A DNA stretch of 64,000 nucleotides from Ptiloglossa arizonensis (Eukaryota; Arthropoda; Insecta; Hymenoptera; Colletidae): positions 4,698,029-4,762,028 of the forward strand of contig NC_135061.1 in the NCBI RefSeq assembly GCF_051014685.1. The letters run 5' to 3'. The notes beneath the pieces are model-generated. The model was not told the origin of the DNA. It did not search any database and saw nothing but the letters and a program-made list of their open reading frames with translations. The position numbers and the translations under genes are program-made. Shown here piece after piece: positions 12,149 through 25,191 of the stretch (positions are counted from its first letter, which is position 1; every line of letters begins with the position of its first letter).

Positions 12149-15100
12149 GTGTAACTGACTCTTCGATTCGATTGAACTTCGTTATTGGTAAAATGAGTAA
12201 TCCAAATAAAAATGTACGGTAATAATTAATTTTAAAAAATATTAAATTGCTTTGCCCTTTAAATTTTACAGATCGAATGTCATCGACTATAAATAATTCA
12301 TCGGAATAATTGCCGTGTATATAGAAAGTATCCATCGTTTCTTTTATTTCTGATCAATTGTAAATGTGAGTAAACAGATATTGCAAATTCGATGCAATTG
12401 CATCGACGATAAACGGTCCCGTCGCTATACGTAATCGTTCATTGTAAATTTTACCTGCTGGTATACACTACAGATTGAAATATTTCGAAAGATTACTTTA
12501 AATTGCTTTAACCGAAAAATTGAACTTAGAGTGCGCTAAAGTATATGTACAACGAAAACTGTGTACCTTAATTGATGTGGCAGAACTGTTATTAACACCA
12601 GTAGCTTCAATACTCCATACCACATTTCGGTAGCCTGTAACGCAGAAACGAACATCCAATTAATAATGAATACACGCTCTTAAGAAATCCTTCCAATGAG
12701 CTTTAATCCTAACTGGTTGAATTACTCGGTCTCGTCCAGAGTAGGAAGCAGGTATCGAGAAAACATTTAATATTTAACTTAATCGAGCATTGCAAACAAA
12801 TAAGAGGAGAACTGATTTCAAAAGTAGGCATTGAGTACAGTGCAAGCAAACTGGAAATAAAATCAAAAATTTCTTAATTATGAACCAAATATATCGTCTG
12901 GTAAACGTTACTTGGTAAACGTCCATGTACACGTGACAATAATATAAAAATTCTGAAGTATCTTTGTCCAAATACCAACTCGATTTTTGTATAATTATTG
13001 CGCTCGATAGAATATTTCCGTTTATAAACGAATAAATAAAATATCTCGAGAACATTGAAATGGTTCTTGGTTTCGAAGAAAATCGATGTTAAAAATTCTC
13101 GGGGTACCGATCGCTTTAGAAATCTGATAAAAATGGATAAGTGTAAAAAATTATGGTAAATTGAGAAGGGTAAGTGGAAACAACGAACAATGGATCGAAA
13201 AAGAAGAATCGACACTCGTTTGGAATATTTTACCAAACGAAATTGTATTTTCACTATTCCGTCGCACGAACTTAATTTGTTTACCACTCGAAAAATTCTA
13301 CTTACGATCTTGATACGATTTTATTTATTAAAATGTACTCGGCATCGCGGAGCGACGCTTATCGATGCGTTATCATTCTCACTCCACAACCCCGTTCGAG
13401 TTTATCAAAATTTACAATCCGACTAATTGTCAACGACTTTACAAACACGCGACTAACCTTCGTTCTACCGACGTGGAACTCGAATCAAACGATTCAGCGA
13501 AAACGACCAAGTTTCGTGTATTTGAAACAAAGCCAACATTTATACACGAGTATTTCACGCAACCGGGTAGAGCTGTATTTTGAATACATTTAGAAATTGA
13601 ACAAACTTTAACGAGACAAGCTTGAACGATCTAACGGTACGCTCCAAATTTCTGCATTAGTTTGATGCATTTTTGTGCATCGCTATCGAAAAGCGTGAAA
13701 TAATTTTCGTACGTCGCTGATCCAATTTCGTCGTTCGTGCATTATTTTTATCGATCCACTTTTCGTATAATTGACGTACTAGTGGATAAAAATGTGAAAA
13801 ATTTCCATCGAAAATGACTACTCGCGTACGATAAAATAAATATCGATGCAATTCTTTGAAACGCATCGACGCGCCGGACATCAATACGAGCATTGCATTT
13901 TCTTTTAATTTTTATTAGAAAAATTAATATTTCACCGAGCAAGTAATTAATTTTGACATCGAGAAGGATAACAACGACGTTTAGAATAAATTAGAAAACG
14001 GAAATTACATTGGTAAGAACACCGAGAAGCGAAAGCTGTTCGATATTTCCAGATTCGGCTGGAACATACGTTGACCTATTCCACTTACCGCGTTATAATT
14101 AGCGTGCTTGTACCGTATACGTGTGTAAAATTCAGCCCTTTCGTTAATCGGTGTTAACTTTCGTCGAAGTTAAAGCACCGAATACTCATTGGATGGTAAT
14201 TGTCGTTAACCCGCGCGCGGAAAATGATCGGGAAACGGGATTGGCGGAACGTTCCGAACGAAGAATGAAATTCGTTCGATTCCGCGTATATAGTAAACGC
14301 ACGCCGCGTACGAGCAATGGAAACAGCCTTTACTTCGAATCATCGAACGAAATCGACTCGAATAATTATACGAGGCGGTGGTTCTCGAAGTAGACGAACG
14401 CGTACGTGCATCCGTGTGAACGTAAAAGTGGCTCTCGATTCGAACGCGCAGCGTCAATCGCGTAGAGTATTTTTAATTAAAAGTGTCCATTAAGTTTCCG
14501 ATTCAACGAGGAGCTTCGACCCGCGAACACGAAACGCGGCCGCTCCCTTGTACCAAGACGACGTTCGAATTAAATGGAACGTTGGTACATCGAACGAAGA
14601 TGCGTTCGAATATCGGCTGAAATGACGCAGCGTTTCGCGTTGGTCTGTTTCACTTAGAGGGAAAACGGTTTTACTTACGATCGTGATCACGAATGATCGC
14701 CGCGTCCGGATAGTCGCGCGAATTAGGTCAGTGTTGGTACACAGATACGCGGAAACTGTATTTCTATTCCTCGAGAGTGCTCGAGCAAAGAGCGAAGAAA
14801 TTTCTTTATCAAACGATTCCTCGATGCGCGAATGTGTTTTTAAGTAATTGCTTCCCCGTTCGGCGCCTACCGGCCGCCATCCGACTTTAATTTTAATCAA
14901 GCGAGCCACCGCCGCCGGAGTTGCGCGTATCGATAGCTAAATACGTAGGTAGCCGCGAGAGGCACCATAAACGAGGAACCTCGGATCGAAAATTCTTCGA
15001 GCGCGCGCGCGCGATCCGGTGACGGTGTCTTTGATCGTCGACGGTTTACTTTTATTTCCGCCGATGTTTGTAAACACGATGACGATATTAGCCGGTGCTG

Positions 15101-15171
15101 ATCAAACGGCAGGAATATACGCATGGATGCACACATTGGATCTTTATTGAGAACTTTCACGAAGGGAATCG

Positions 15172-15187
15172 CCCCCCCCCCCCCCCC
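15172..15187 (+). repeat. Poly-C tract, 16 bases
   Basis: An uninterrupted run of 16 C, unusual in this AT-rich genome. Its length may be unreliable because of sequencing or assembly error. Confidence 0.9.
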
Positions 15188-16529
15188 GTGAGTCACGTAT
15201 CGTTTCTCGAGAAACTGTTGCAGACATGGACAGCGAACTCGTCCCGTGCAACATCGGACAAAAGGCGCTTTCGTGTTATCTGGTACGAAAAAAAATATTT
15301 GAAATTCGCTGCAAAGGGATGGTACACAAGGGCTGGACGACGAAAGGGGAGCAGTTGCAGAATTTTTAATAGAACGCTGAATTACATTTCTAGTTATCCT
15401 GAAAGCTTTTCTTAATCCGAGCACACTTTGCTCGAAACCTGTTTCTTGTTTCGATGACAACGAAATGATAAACGATTAGAGAAAATTACAGTACCGGACA
15501 ACAAATACAGTCCGAGCGACGTTCGACCGTTGTTGTTCGGCCGTCTGTACTTCGAATCGATAAAATAACGTTATGGACCCGGATACGATCGACGAATCCT
15601 CTACTCGGTGAACGATTATTAATTTTAAGAAATGTTTCGTAAAGTTTCTCCGAGCGAATAGAAATATATCGATCGCCCGAAGATATTCCGTTTGAAACTG
15701 TTCGTCCGATACTGTGTGTATACATACAAGTACATAGATATTCCTGAGACGAAATAAATGGCATCAATTTTAGTTTCAATGGTCCAGAAGGATGCGGTAA
15801 CATCGAATAGGTTAGACGTAGAATCCGTTGTACCCGTAGAACTCGCGTCTGTTCGAGATCCTTCCGTTCGCTAGAGTATTTTCGCAAAACGTTTAAAGAC
15901 GAGGCCCACAATACGAAATACGTTCTCGTAGATGTAGATTCGATATCGATACTCTGGATTCGCGGTTTCGGGTTACGTTGACGAATTTTCCTCGCGACGT
16001 TCCGTTGAAAAAATGAAACGGACGGTTCGCGACAACCGAGTAACTAACTTTCATGCGGAAGCCTAGGGATCCATATCTCTTGTTACACACGATCCCCACC
16101 ACGGGTTCCGTCTCATTCCGCCGTTCTATCTTCTCTACCCGCATCCCCGTTATCCTCGCTGTTCCATCTGTCGAGTTATACCCCGACTTGGTTACTTGGC
16201 CAAACGAAGGAACTCTGCCGATTTTACTATCGATTCCGTTCCATCGTGCCCTTTCGTCCGCCGCGAAGTAGAGCCACCCATTTGGAACATTTCCGCGTCA
16301 CCGCGGTCGCATCTGATCGCGAAATTCAATCAACACCGTGTAACAAGCTGCTGCTATTGACCGTTAATACCGATTCCATTCGCGGTTCGAATCGTGCGTT
16401 TCGAGTTCACATACGTGGGTGGTGGCCACCCGACTCATCGATGCACGTAATGGCTTTCGAAATCGTGGCTACCCGGTATTAATCTAGGCCGAGCAAGCCA
16501 GCAAAGGGGAAAACGAAAAGTATCGTTAC

Positions 16530-16860
16530 CTGGAGAAGCTGATAATCCTAGGCAATTAGGGCTCCACGATGCAGTGATACTGGCATGGTCTCCGATGTGA
16601 CGACACTGGAGCTGTAGTCGACTCGTGAAGTGTCCTGCCTCGGAAGGTTCGTCTCCTGGACTGCCACCGTTCAGAAACCTACATATACTCACACCTACTA
16701 CCTGGTTGCTGACACGCTATTGATCCTTGCCCAGGCACCCGCCGCCCCACGCAGACGCTCAGCGTTGCCGCGTCGCTTTAGCAACATGACGTCATTCTGC
16801 TTCCCCGGACCCTCCGCCGCGATGAGTTACCATGCTTCGTCCTTTTCTTCCATAGTTTGA
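16530..16860 (-). promoter_or_regulatory. Candidate promoter or 5' UTR exon (minus strand)
   Basis: This GC-rich block contains a perfect CRE palindrome, TGACGTCA, at 16787-16794. On the minus strand it ends in a strong donor, CTTCTCCAG followed by GTAACG. It lies about 4.8 kb upstream of the GluCl N-terminal exon on the same strand, so it may be that gene's promoter and 5' leader. The frame that would join the exon at 11714 has no start codon here, so the leader would be non-coding or an extra exon is missing. Assignment to GluCl is inference. Confidence 0.3.
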
Positions 16861-19444
16861 TACGGTTACTACCAGTCGCAGCCACCCCGGCACTCCTACC
16901 GTGTTCCACCTACCGCCCGATTTACCTTTTGCTTACAAATATCGTGGTTTTCAACGTGATCGTATCAATCCCTTTGTAATTACTTTTATAGCCGATTATA
17001 CCAAATAATCATGATAATCATAATTACTGATCGAATGGTCATCGTTGAGATTAATCGGTGATCAAGAACTACATTTGTAATCTGCAATCGTTGATCAATA
17101 ATTTCTAAATATTCGATGGAAAGTTACTTCAGCTTTTATTAGAAACAGTAATGTATTCCTCGGACACAGGCCCTTTTGAAGTAATGTTTTAAATATTATT
17201 TCAAATATTCTGTTACCTTATTTCATAGTTATTTCATTTTTGAAATACAATTAAAAGATCTTATTCCATGAAATAATTTTTAAAATAATAAAGCTGTATA
17301 TTTGAAATAATGACATGTTCTTAGAAACGATAGATTTATTTAAAAAATCTAATATTATGAAATTTTTTAATAAGCCAAAGTACAAATCTTTTTGCATCGC
17401 TAAAATGTACATTACGATACAAAGACAATACGATATTAGCATATCGTTAGCATAATGAAACTTCATTGGTATTTTGCATATCCATTATATGCATTTGTAA
17501 CTTCAAATACACAATTATTTATATAAATTATAAATATACAGGGTATATGTATATTTGTATAAGGATATATTGTATATATTAATATACAGAATTCAACAGG
17601 TTTCCGCAGAAATTTAGCTAGCATATTCTATGGCTAGAAACAACATAAAATAGTTATTAATAAACCTAATAAAAAAATTAATGAAAAAATTAATCGATTA
17701 ATTATATAAACAATAGGTCAATTATTTATCCAAGATCGTTTAGCAACGTGAGCACTCTTTTTGACCGTAGTTCCTCGAGAATGATCAAAATAAGGAGGGA
17801 GAGAGATAATTCCTTCCAGTTTCTCCTTATTTATTAAATATATAAGTTATACATATTACATATGTGATTGTTGTTTTCTGACGACAATTGAAATAAGGAG
17901 ATACTTCTCAATGTTTCTCCTTAGTCGTTAAACATACAAAGTGTACAAAGTTTTGGCTATACTTTAACAAAGTCCTTTGGACGAATAAACTTAATTCCTA
18001 AAAAGTAATTCTATCGTTTGCCCAAATATTCCACTATTTATTACATAATAATTACTTATTGTCACCTAAAGCAACGAAAAAACAAGTCAATGTTCCTATA
18101 ACTTAGTTTAGAAAACTAATTTATATAGATCGATATAAATAATATAATATATATGAGATATATATGATTAGTTATTAGTTCCCATTTCATAATTAATTCA
18201 TTCGCTTGTTCACATACATAGTTAATTAATATGTATTTGCGAAAAAAATTCAAGTTTCATTATTAATGTCTCAATATTCACTTATTGATTCAGTCATAAT
18301 CAAAAATATAATCATATCGTAATTAATAATTAATGGGTTAAGCGTATCTGATGTTTATATTCGGTTTAATTACTTTCTTTAGTCATTAATCATGTTTACT
18401 GTTTATCCAGTAATCAGCATCATTAATCCCTGACTTGATTACACGGCAATCATAATAATTAATCATTAATTACAAATTTTCACTCAACAATATCACGTAT
18501 ACTAGAATCAAATATGGACTTGTACCTTGTCGTAAATTCCAAACAAGCTTGTATAACCTTAATGGTATTATATCTTTTCAGCTAAAATTGCCATAATACT
18601 CGTTTGTGAAATATATTAATGACCATCCGTTTCAAACAATTTTGTGAAAGATAAACTGATTTTTCGATGTTCGATCGATATGAGAATAATCCAGTCTTAT
18701 TTGTCAAATGTTCCGAATTACTTCCGTCAAGCTTCAAGTCCACCCAAAATCGATCATCGTGTTACAGGATTTCGATCATTCTTCGACCATAATGATCGTG
18801 ATCTGTTCTATCGAATTTATGAATATAATTTTCATAATTGTTTAAGAGGGCTTAAAAAAAAAAGAATTTCACGATTAACAACATCGCAATCAAACTTTTT
18901 AAATTGTGCAGTCACATCACATTTCCACAGTACGTGCAAAAGTGAGTTATTTCGCGAATTACCGTCTTTCTGGAATTTTTAATTACTAATTGGTTGCAGT
19001 TATATATGATTAAACTGAAAACAAAACTAATGAATCACTGTGCTTATATTTTTTTTTTTCGTCCGATTAAATATTTATATTTCTTTAATCATTAAACAAA
19101 TCAAATTTTATTACAAATTTTTAATACTTCTTTTAACATTTTTCTCAAACTAAGTTTGACTTTTATAATTATCCTTAATAAGTTTACTTTTTGCTACAGA
19201 AATCTTAATTTTACAGAAATTTTTGTAGTTTTCATTAAAACTTGACAAAAATGTATCAGCGTGTATATTCTTTCCACTGAAAATTTGTATTAAAAAAAAG
19301 AATATTCGTATAAATATCAAATCAGGTACAATATTTATTTAAAAAATTATTATAGAGAAGTGATATTCTCCTACAACAGAATTGTTCATGAATTCAAGAA
19401 AAATTTAATACATGTATATGGACATACATCCATACATACGTGTT

Positions 19445-19509
<65 letters not shown>

Positions 19510-19703
19510 ATATATATATATATATTGAAAAAATGATACACGTTTGTATACACGTTTGTATAATGAAAATACAATATTACATATAACAATAAAATGCAAA
19601 ATGATTATAGAATCGATGAAATAAAAGCAATTTCTTCTTAGACTAACATTAATAATAATCGTAGTACTGATTAAAAGCTAAAAGATTCTAAGAAAAGACA
19701 TTA
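16861..19703. other. AT-rich intergenic DNA
   Basis: This is very AT-rich spacer between the GluCl 5' region and the 3' end of PTCD2. I see only simple sequence: TA/TAATTA-rich stretches at 18120-18500 and a TA-TG-TA microsatellite at 19445-19526. No exon is supported. Confidence 0.7.
19445..19526. repeat. (TA)n(TG)n(TA)n microsatellite
   Basis: About 15 bases of TA are followed by roughly 24 TG dinucleotides (19459-19507) and then TA again to 19526. A compound dinucleotide repeat of this kind is likely polymorphic. Confidence 0.98.
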
Positions 19704-21636
19704 CTAATAACTCATTCTCTGTCCTGATGGAAAATATCTATCATCCTGTTCTGATGAAAAAAGTCTATTATTCTGTTCTGATTGCATTTGGAATCTTTGG
19801 TTTCCAATGACTGGTTTGTCCAATCGTTTCTGCATGATGATAGGTTTCAACAATTTCTCTTCTAAAGTTACCTGTAAAATGAGGAGAGAATTATATATTA
19901 ACTGAAGGACATAATTATCAATTTTTAAACCTTTGAAAAGTAACTTACATTATCTATAACGCGGTCCTGTTTTTTAAGAGTAAATATTAAATTTTTCAGT
20001 TCTGTAGCTTCTGGTGAATCATCATTTTGTATTCTATTTTCAAGTACCCTTATCTAGTATATAAAAAAGAAAAGAAAAATTGTAAACTTCTTTGAAATTA
20101 AATTTATAATTAATTCCTTTGTACTTAATATTTGGATTTTTTAAATAAATTAAAAATTATTTAAAATCATATTATAAACGGTGCTTTCAGAACTAAATGA
20201 AATTATCAAAATAGTATCAGAAATGTAATCAAAGACAAATTTGAATTGTTTTTTGAAAGGAATATCGTTTGGCTCTCAGCATTATTGAACAAATTAATAT
20301 AGTATCTGAATGTAAATTTCAATCGTATAAGAAGATAAGATGAAACAATGTTTATTTATAAATGGAAAGAATAAACAGATTATTATGTGGAAAATAAACT
20401 TCAATTCTAATGAGATAATGAATACTAATTAAATATGAAAATATTAAACTGTAATTTTACATACCACATCAAGATAATATGTATGTTTAAAAGCAGTGTG
20501 GTAATCCTGATCTAGTGATGTTTTAAGAAGGGGAATTATTGATAATATTTTGTTTGACTCTATATATGCCAGGATTTTAAGACATCTGACATCTACATAT
20601 TGTTGTTTCTTTATTGACGACAATATTTCCAATGCCACATTAGGGTCCTTGTTCCTTAGTGCTATAGCTGCAGTTATTGCAGAACTTTTATACGAAGGTT
20701 CTAGTTCATGTTGTATTAAGTTTTTCCAACATTTTAATGCATATTCAGTCGCGTCTGGATTGCCCTAACAAAGTAATTATATGTGAATGCAATTAATGTA
20801 TAAATTTAAATGATTAGAGTGACATTGGTAATACAGCTTTTACCTGTTTATAACATGAAGCTGCAATTATAACAAAACAATACTTTGAAATTGGCATTAA
20901 CTTTTCATCGGACACCAGGTGATCATATACTTCCCTCATTTCATTGAACATGTTATTTTTATATAATAGACACAACAAGATTTGATACGTTGATTTTTGA
21001 CCAAAAAATTCGTTTAATGAAGGTGTTTTAAACGTTGATAATGCTGTTGCAGGTTCATTTAAAAAATAGAATAACCTCATCACTATTGGCCCAAAATTAT
21101 ATGTACCAAGTCTTACATCACTTTTACAATTAATGTATTTTTGTATCATTTTAAGTAATAATTCATAATCGCTTTCTTTTCTTTGTGCTAAATGTAACAT
21201 TGCTTTCATATCTTCTGTGAATACTATTCCATTTTCACTGTTACAAATATCATTCATTTTGCGACGAAATGTATCTTCTATTGTAGCAAATTGATTATAA
21301 TAGATAAATCTTGTGTTTTCATACTGAGTTAATCCTAAAGACTGTTCTGTATACATAAACCGGAATCCTAATAGAAAAAGAACGTGAATACACGTGATTT
21401 AAAGTGAATTAAAATAGAAAGGTTCAAATTTAGTGTAGTATTAATTATTTTTGTATAAAAATATTGTTTACTAATGATTTTTTTCCCATACTATCCCCAA
21501 CCTTATTAATTATATAGATTTATATTTACTTACAAGTAGATTAAAAAGATTACATACCATTAAGATTGATTTTGCGCAAATTATTGTTTATCAGACCTAC
21601 ACCTAGTCTACAAAGTCCTCTTATGTGAATTGCCAT
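19704..21636 (-). CDS. PTCD2: Pentatricopeptide repeat domain protein 2, mitochondrial
   Basis: Five exons join in frame: 21636-21558, 21367-20844, 20764-20465, 20053-19949 and 19871-19704. All have GT-AG introns, and together they give 391 residues, close to the 388 of human PTCD2. The protein starts MAIHIRGLCRLG, a basic leader fitting mitochondrial import. Diagnostic PTCD2 sequence is LGTYNFGPIVMRLFYF at about residues 113-128 (human LGEYKFGPLFVRLCYE). Helical PPR-like pairs follow, for example STYQILLCLLYKNNMFNEM and YALKCWKNL. The tail is charged and serine/glutamine-rich. PTCD2 is known in mammals to act in processing of mitochondrial transcripts that include cytochrome b. The start codon is chosen because the leader is followed by a clean donor (GTATGTAATC). 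A weaker start would be the exon 2 methionine at residue 31. Confidence 0.92.
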
Positions 21637-22664
21637 GATCTTATGAATAGATCAAAATTATATTTTGTAAAAATTGTAGTTATACAACTGTAGTAATGTA
21701 CAATCTCACGCTTCTGCCAATACGTACGGAAAAGAACTCCTCTAGTCTTAACGGAAGTGGTCACCATTAAACTTCACACGTGATATCCGATTTTGTGGAC
21801 AACAGTGATAAATACAACAACTAAATTTTATTTATGCATCAAAGTTAGCAAATTAATAAAATAAGATTTATAACGGTTTAGAGACAATATATCTACAAAC
21901 ATTTTATTTGTTTATTTATTTCAGGTATAGTATTTTATTTTATGTAAATTTATTTAGTCACTAGATATACTGTTATTTAAAGAAAAATATTTTAAAGATA
22001 GTTACAATATTATACTCATAAAATAAAATAGTAAAATTAAATGCAATAATTACAATCACAAATGTATAAAAACATTTGAATATAGTTTTGAATATAGTAT
22101 CTATTAATTAAACTTATAAGTTTACATTATAAACGATATGATTTGTTTATAATTAAAGCAAAAGTAAAGTAACATTCCAACTGCAAAAGTACTTTCATTT
22201 TCAACATTCATAGATGCTATTCAAACGAGACGAGATACTTTTCACTTTCTTTTTACATGCAAAGATGGAATACTAGGGATATATTTTATTAAATCTCTAT
22301 TTTTGTGCTATATTATATATTATATAATACATGTATTTATTTTTTTGAAAATTTTACATTCTAATTTTTGCTAAACCTTTGAATCTAAAAAATATACAAT
22401 TACTTTACATTCAATGAATTCGTTAAGTTTCAAATGTTCTTTATTCTGCAAAATATACAATAAGTTAACAGATACTACATGAAATTAATTGAAACAATAT
22501 TTGGATCGATGTGTTCCATAATTACTATAAAGAGTAAATAGTTGATAATAAAAATTACATACAAACAGTACCAAACAGATTGAAGAGTGAAACAGTACAA
22601 ATCACATAATTTATGATTATAAACAATCCATTCATTTTCATATTTATTATCATATTAATTAACT
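21637..22664. other. Spacer between PTCD2 and the POLR1D-like gene
   Basis: About 1 kb of AT-rich DNA holds the PTCD2 promoter on its left and the 3' UTR of the POLR1D-like gene on its right. A possible minus-strand AATAAA (TTTATT at 22643-22648) lies about 20 bases past the stop codon of the latter. Nothing else is recognisable. Confidence 0.7.
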
Positions 22665-23149
22665 TCAATTACTTTCTACCTTATGCAACTGTTTTTCTTT
22701 TCGCTTAATTTGATACTTATTTGAAAGGACAACATTGCGTAAAGTAGAATGGAGGAATCTTTTATTAATAGATTCCTTCGGTTTTATCCATCCACTGGGA
22801 CCCATTATCTCAGCTCGTTTTGCTCCAAGCTTTGCTTCTTCCAATAAAGCTTCAACAGCAAGTCTAAATATGAAATTATTAGTTTTATGTTAATAAAATA
22901 AGCATATGACTATAGTGAAAGAACTTTGAAGATTTGACAGTAGCATAAAATTAAATAATCATTATTTTATTCCACGCCTTTCAGAATTGTATGGTTTTAT
23001 AGATAAAAATAAATAAATAATAAACATGAATCATTAAATAAAGCACTATATACACAATAAATTTACCTGTTTAAAGTTTCATCATCCATCATATTAAAAT
23101 TTGAATAAGTTTTAGGATTTTGATATTTTTGAAATATCAATTTCTTCAT
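22665..23149 (-). CDS. POLR1D isoform-2-type small protein
   Basis: Two exons, 23149-23067 and 22863-22665, give 93 residues. The core reads AVEALLEEAKLGAKRAEIMG, then PSGWIKP, then NKRFLHSTLRN. Human POLR1D isoform 2 has AIEELLKEAKRGKTRAETMG, then PMGWMK, then NKRFLINTIKN, so the family is clear. The role of this isoform is not well known. It is not the RNA polymerase I/III AC19 subunit, and no AC19 core (DHTLGN motif) is seen nearby. The start may be the first ATG (23149) or the MM pair at residues 20-21 (23092 or 23089). The latter would align with the vertebrate MEEDQELERK start. The last exon ends in a lysine-rich tail. Confidence 0.88.
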
Positions 23150-24485
23150 TAATTAAAATAGTGATTCATTGTAATATATCTTTCTTGATTAAATGAAATT
23201 ATTTCTAAAATAAATAATAAATATATTTAAAAAATATAATATTTATCAATAAACTTTGACGATCTTTAGATGATAAGAAAATCACTATTATGCTGATTAC
23301 CTAGATTAAAATTACAATTACATTTAGATTTTGCATACGTGCATTGACTTAAATAGCAAATGCTACACGAAAATATTTGAGGTTAACTTGATATCATAAC
23401 TATAAACTATACCGTTGCCGTTATGAGTGTTTGCACTTGCGTTCTTATTTGCGTAGACCATGATTTACACAATTCTTAATTAAATCGAAGTGTTTTATAT
23501 TTGTTAATATTAAATTGGTGCTATTAAAAATTATTACAACATTATTTATAGTAATGTAGATTATATAGCAACATATTATTATACATCGCCCTTTTATTGC
23601 ATGAATATAAACTTTCAAACATTAAATGTAAACATTCATGTCTTTGAATATTTTTAAATATAGGAATAAGAGTAAGTATTGAGGGTCCGTTCGGTTTGGA
23701 CGCTTACGCGCTGTCAACGCTTATGCTAATAAATACTATTTGAAGTCATTTGACTTAACTTTTAAACGGTCGCACTTGCTCATACACAGTTGATTTTAAG
23801 GTTCTAAACAATTATAAGCATATCAAAATGGAGAGTAAACAAGAATATAATTTAATTTGATCATAATATAATTTAAGATACTTTTTTATTGCTTCTCTAT
23901 GCCGGAGAGTAACTGTTTTTATTTTTTATCGATTTTAATTTAATTATTAGGTTTCTTAACAGTGGTTACTTCCAAGCATAGAAAAATGTTTATTTATACT
24001 CATCCATGCAAATTGGAGAAGAACATAAAGGAATTAAATAAAACTAATGTTTTTATGATGTAGTATTTTAAATAATTTTTCATGTAAATATTTTTGTAAG
24101 TAATAAGAATTCATTTGTTTATATATTTGTTATTATTCTTTGCATCCTTTTTTATTACTATTACAGTTATAAGTTTAGTTTTGCGTCAATTATTTCTACT
24201 GATGAAAATAGATCCAATGTTGCACGATTTGTAATAATTTCCTAATACCAAATGTATAGAAATATAATTAATTCATATTTCACTTATATATTTTGAAACA
24301 AAATTATAATAAGCATTTTACATTAATAAATCTTAATTTTCCCGATATAAAAATTTAAATTCATGATGAAAGTAACTACATCTTTTTTTTCTACTATAGT
24401 CATTCGTTAGAGACACTTCAAAAACCTTCCACGTAGAATTACATTTTTTTGGTATTGCCTTCTTACTGCTATTCACTTCTTTTAA

Positions 24486-24719
24486 CCCTTTACACTCGAG
24501 GCTTCTTTGCTACCAGAAATCGACGCCTCGAGAAAATCCTTTAAGTCGTAAAATTAATCTGGAATGGAACATTTTTATATACTTCGCATACATGCATTTA
24601 GACTCTACAAAAACGTAATATTTAAATTCCAATTTGAATACCAAGCTACGAAGTTTTTCCGGATCGAAAATAGTACACAGAATTAGGTGGCGACCGAGAA
24701 TCTCCTCGAGTCCAAAGGG
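24486..24719. mobile_element. piggyBac-like MITE (234 bp)
   Basis: The element is bounded on both sides by TTAA (24482-24485 and 24720-24723), the piggyBac target duplication. Its ends are inverted repeats: CCCTTTACACTCGAGG on the left and CCTCGAGTCCAAAGGG on the right, 14 of 16 matching. A second internal copy, GCCTCGAG, lies near 24531. It has no coding capacity. The structure is a standard non-autonomous piggyBac derivative. The parent family is unknown. Confidence 0.85.
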
Positions 24720-24950
24720 TTAATACATTTTCTAACATTTCGATCATTTTAAAAACTTTTTTTCTAATTAAAAAGAAACAGGCGATTTCCCACTAAATTT
24801 CAGTTATATGAGTGTAAGAGTTACATTACCTTTACATCTTACTTAATTGTATATTTAAATTTAAACGGGAAAAACGTTTGTAACAGCTGACGCTTTTGCT
24901 ATTCTATTTCAATGAAATAAGTGTTTGTAAGCGCGGGGTAGACGTAATAG

Positions 24951-24958
24951 TGACGTCA
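24951..24958. promoter_or_regulatory. CRE palindrome TGACGTCA
   Basis: A perfect CRE/ATF site in the divergent promoter region, about 240 bases upstream of the CENP-P candidate start. Two more perfect copies lie at 16787-16794 and 54652-54659. About one is expected by chance in a window of this size, so function is only suggested. Confidence 0.35.
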
Positions 24959-25191
24959 TTATGGTCTTTAAACGCTCACAGCGCCACTGTGAACGAAGAA
25001 AACAATATTTATAAATGGGTTAGCGCCTAAACCACAGAGCAATATAATTAGTTTAAATGAAACGCACATTAAGAATTGCCAAGAGTACACTATTCGATAC
25101 GTACATCATTTTATTGTAGTAGTACACAAAATAAAACTATTGATTTGAAAACTAAAAGGAAACTTACAAAGTACTCTATTTCAAGATAACA

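Larger units (their letters stand above)
11715..16529 (-). other. GluCl upstream intron or 5' region, no supported gene
   Basis: There is no recognisable exon here. It contains a 2 x 159-bp tandem duplication (11831-12148), a 16-base poly-C (15172-15187) and GC-richer blocks at 14100-15100 and 15900-16500. The longest open frame in the window (187 codons, minus strand, 14897-15460) lies here, but it has low-complexity content and no family motif. The GluCl signal-peptide exon could be hidden in this stretch. Confidence 0.5.
23150..25191. other. Divergent intergenic region with one MITE
   Basis: Two kilobases separate the start codons of two divergent genes, the POLR1D-like gene (leftward) and the CENP-P candidate (rightward), so both promoters should be here. 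A perfect CRE palindrome TGACGTCA sits at 24951-24958, about 240 bases before the CENP-P start. A piggyBac-like MITE occupies 24486-24719. No other coding sequence is seen. Confidence 0.7.

Noticed and set aside
14897..15460. 187-codon open frame on the minus strand, the longest in the window
   Set aside because: It runs through the poly-C/G tract and has low-complexity, arginine- and serine-rich content. It shows no family motif or clear splice context. Its length is explained by GC-rich sequence with few stop codons.
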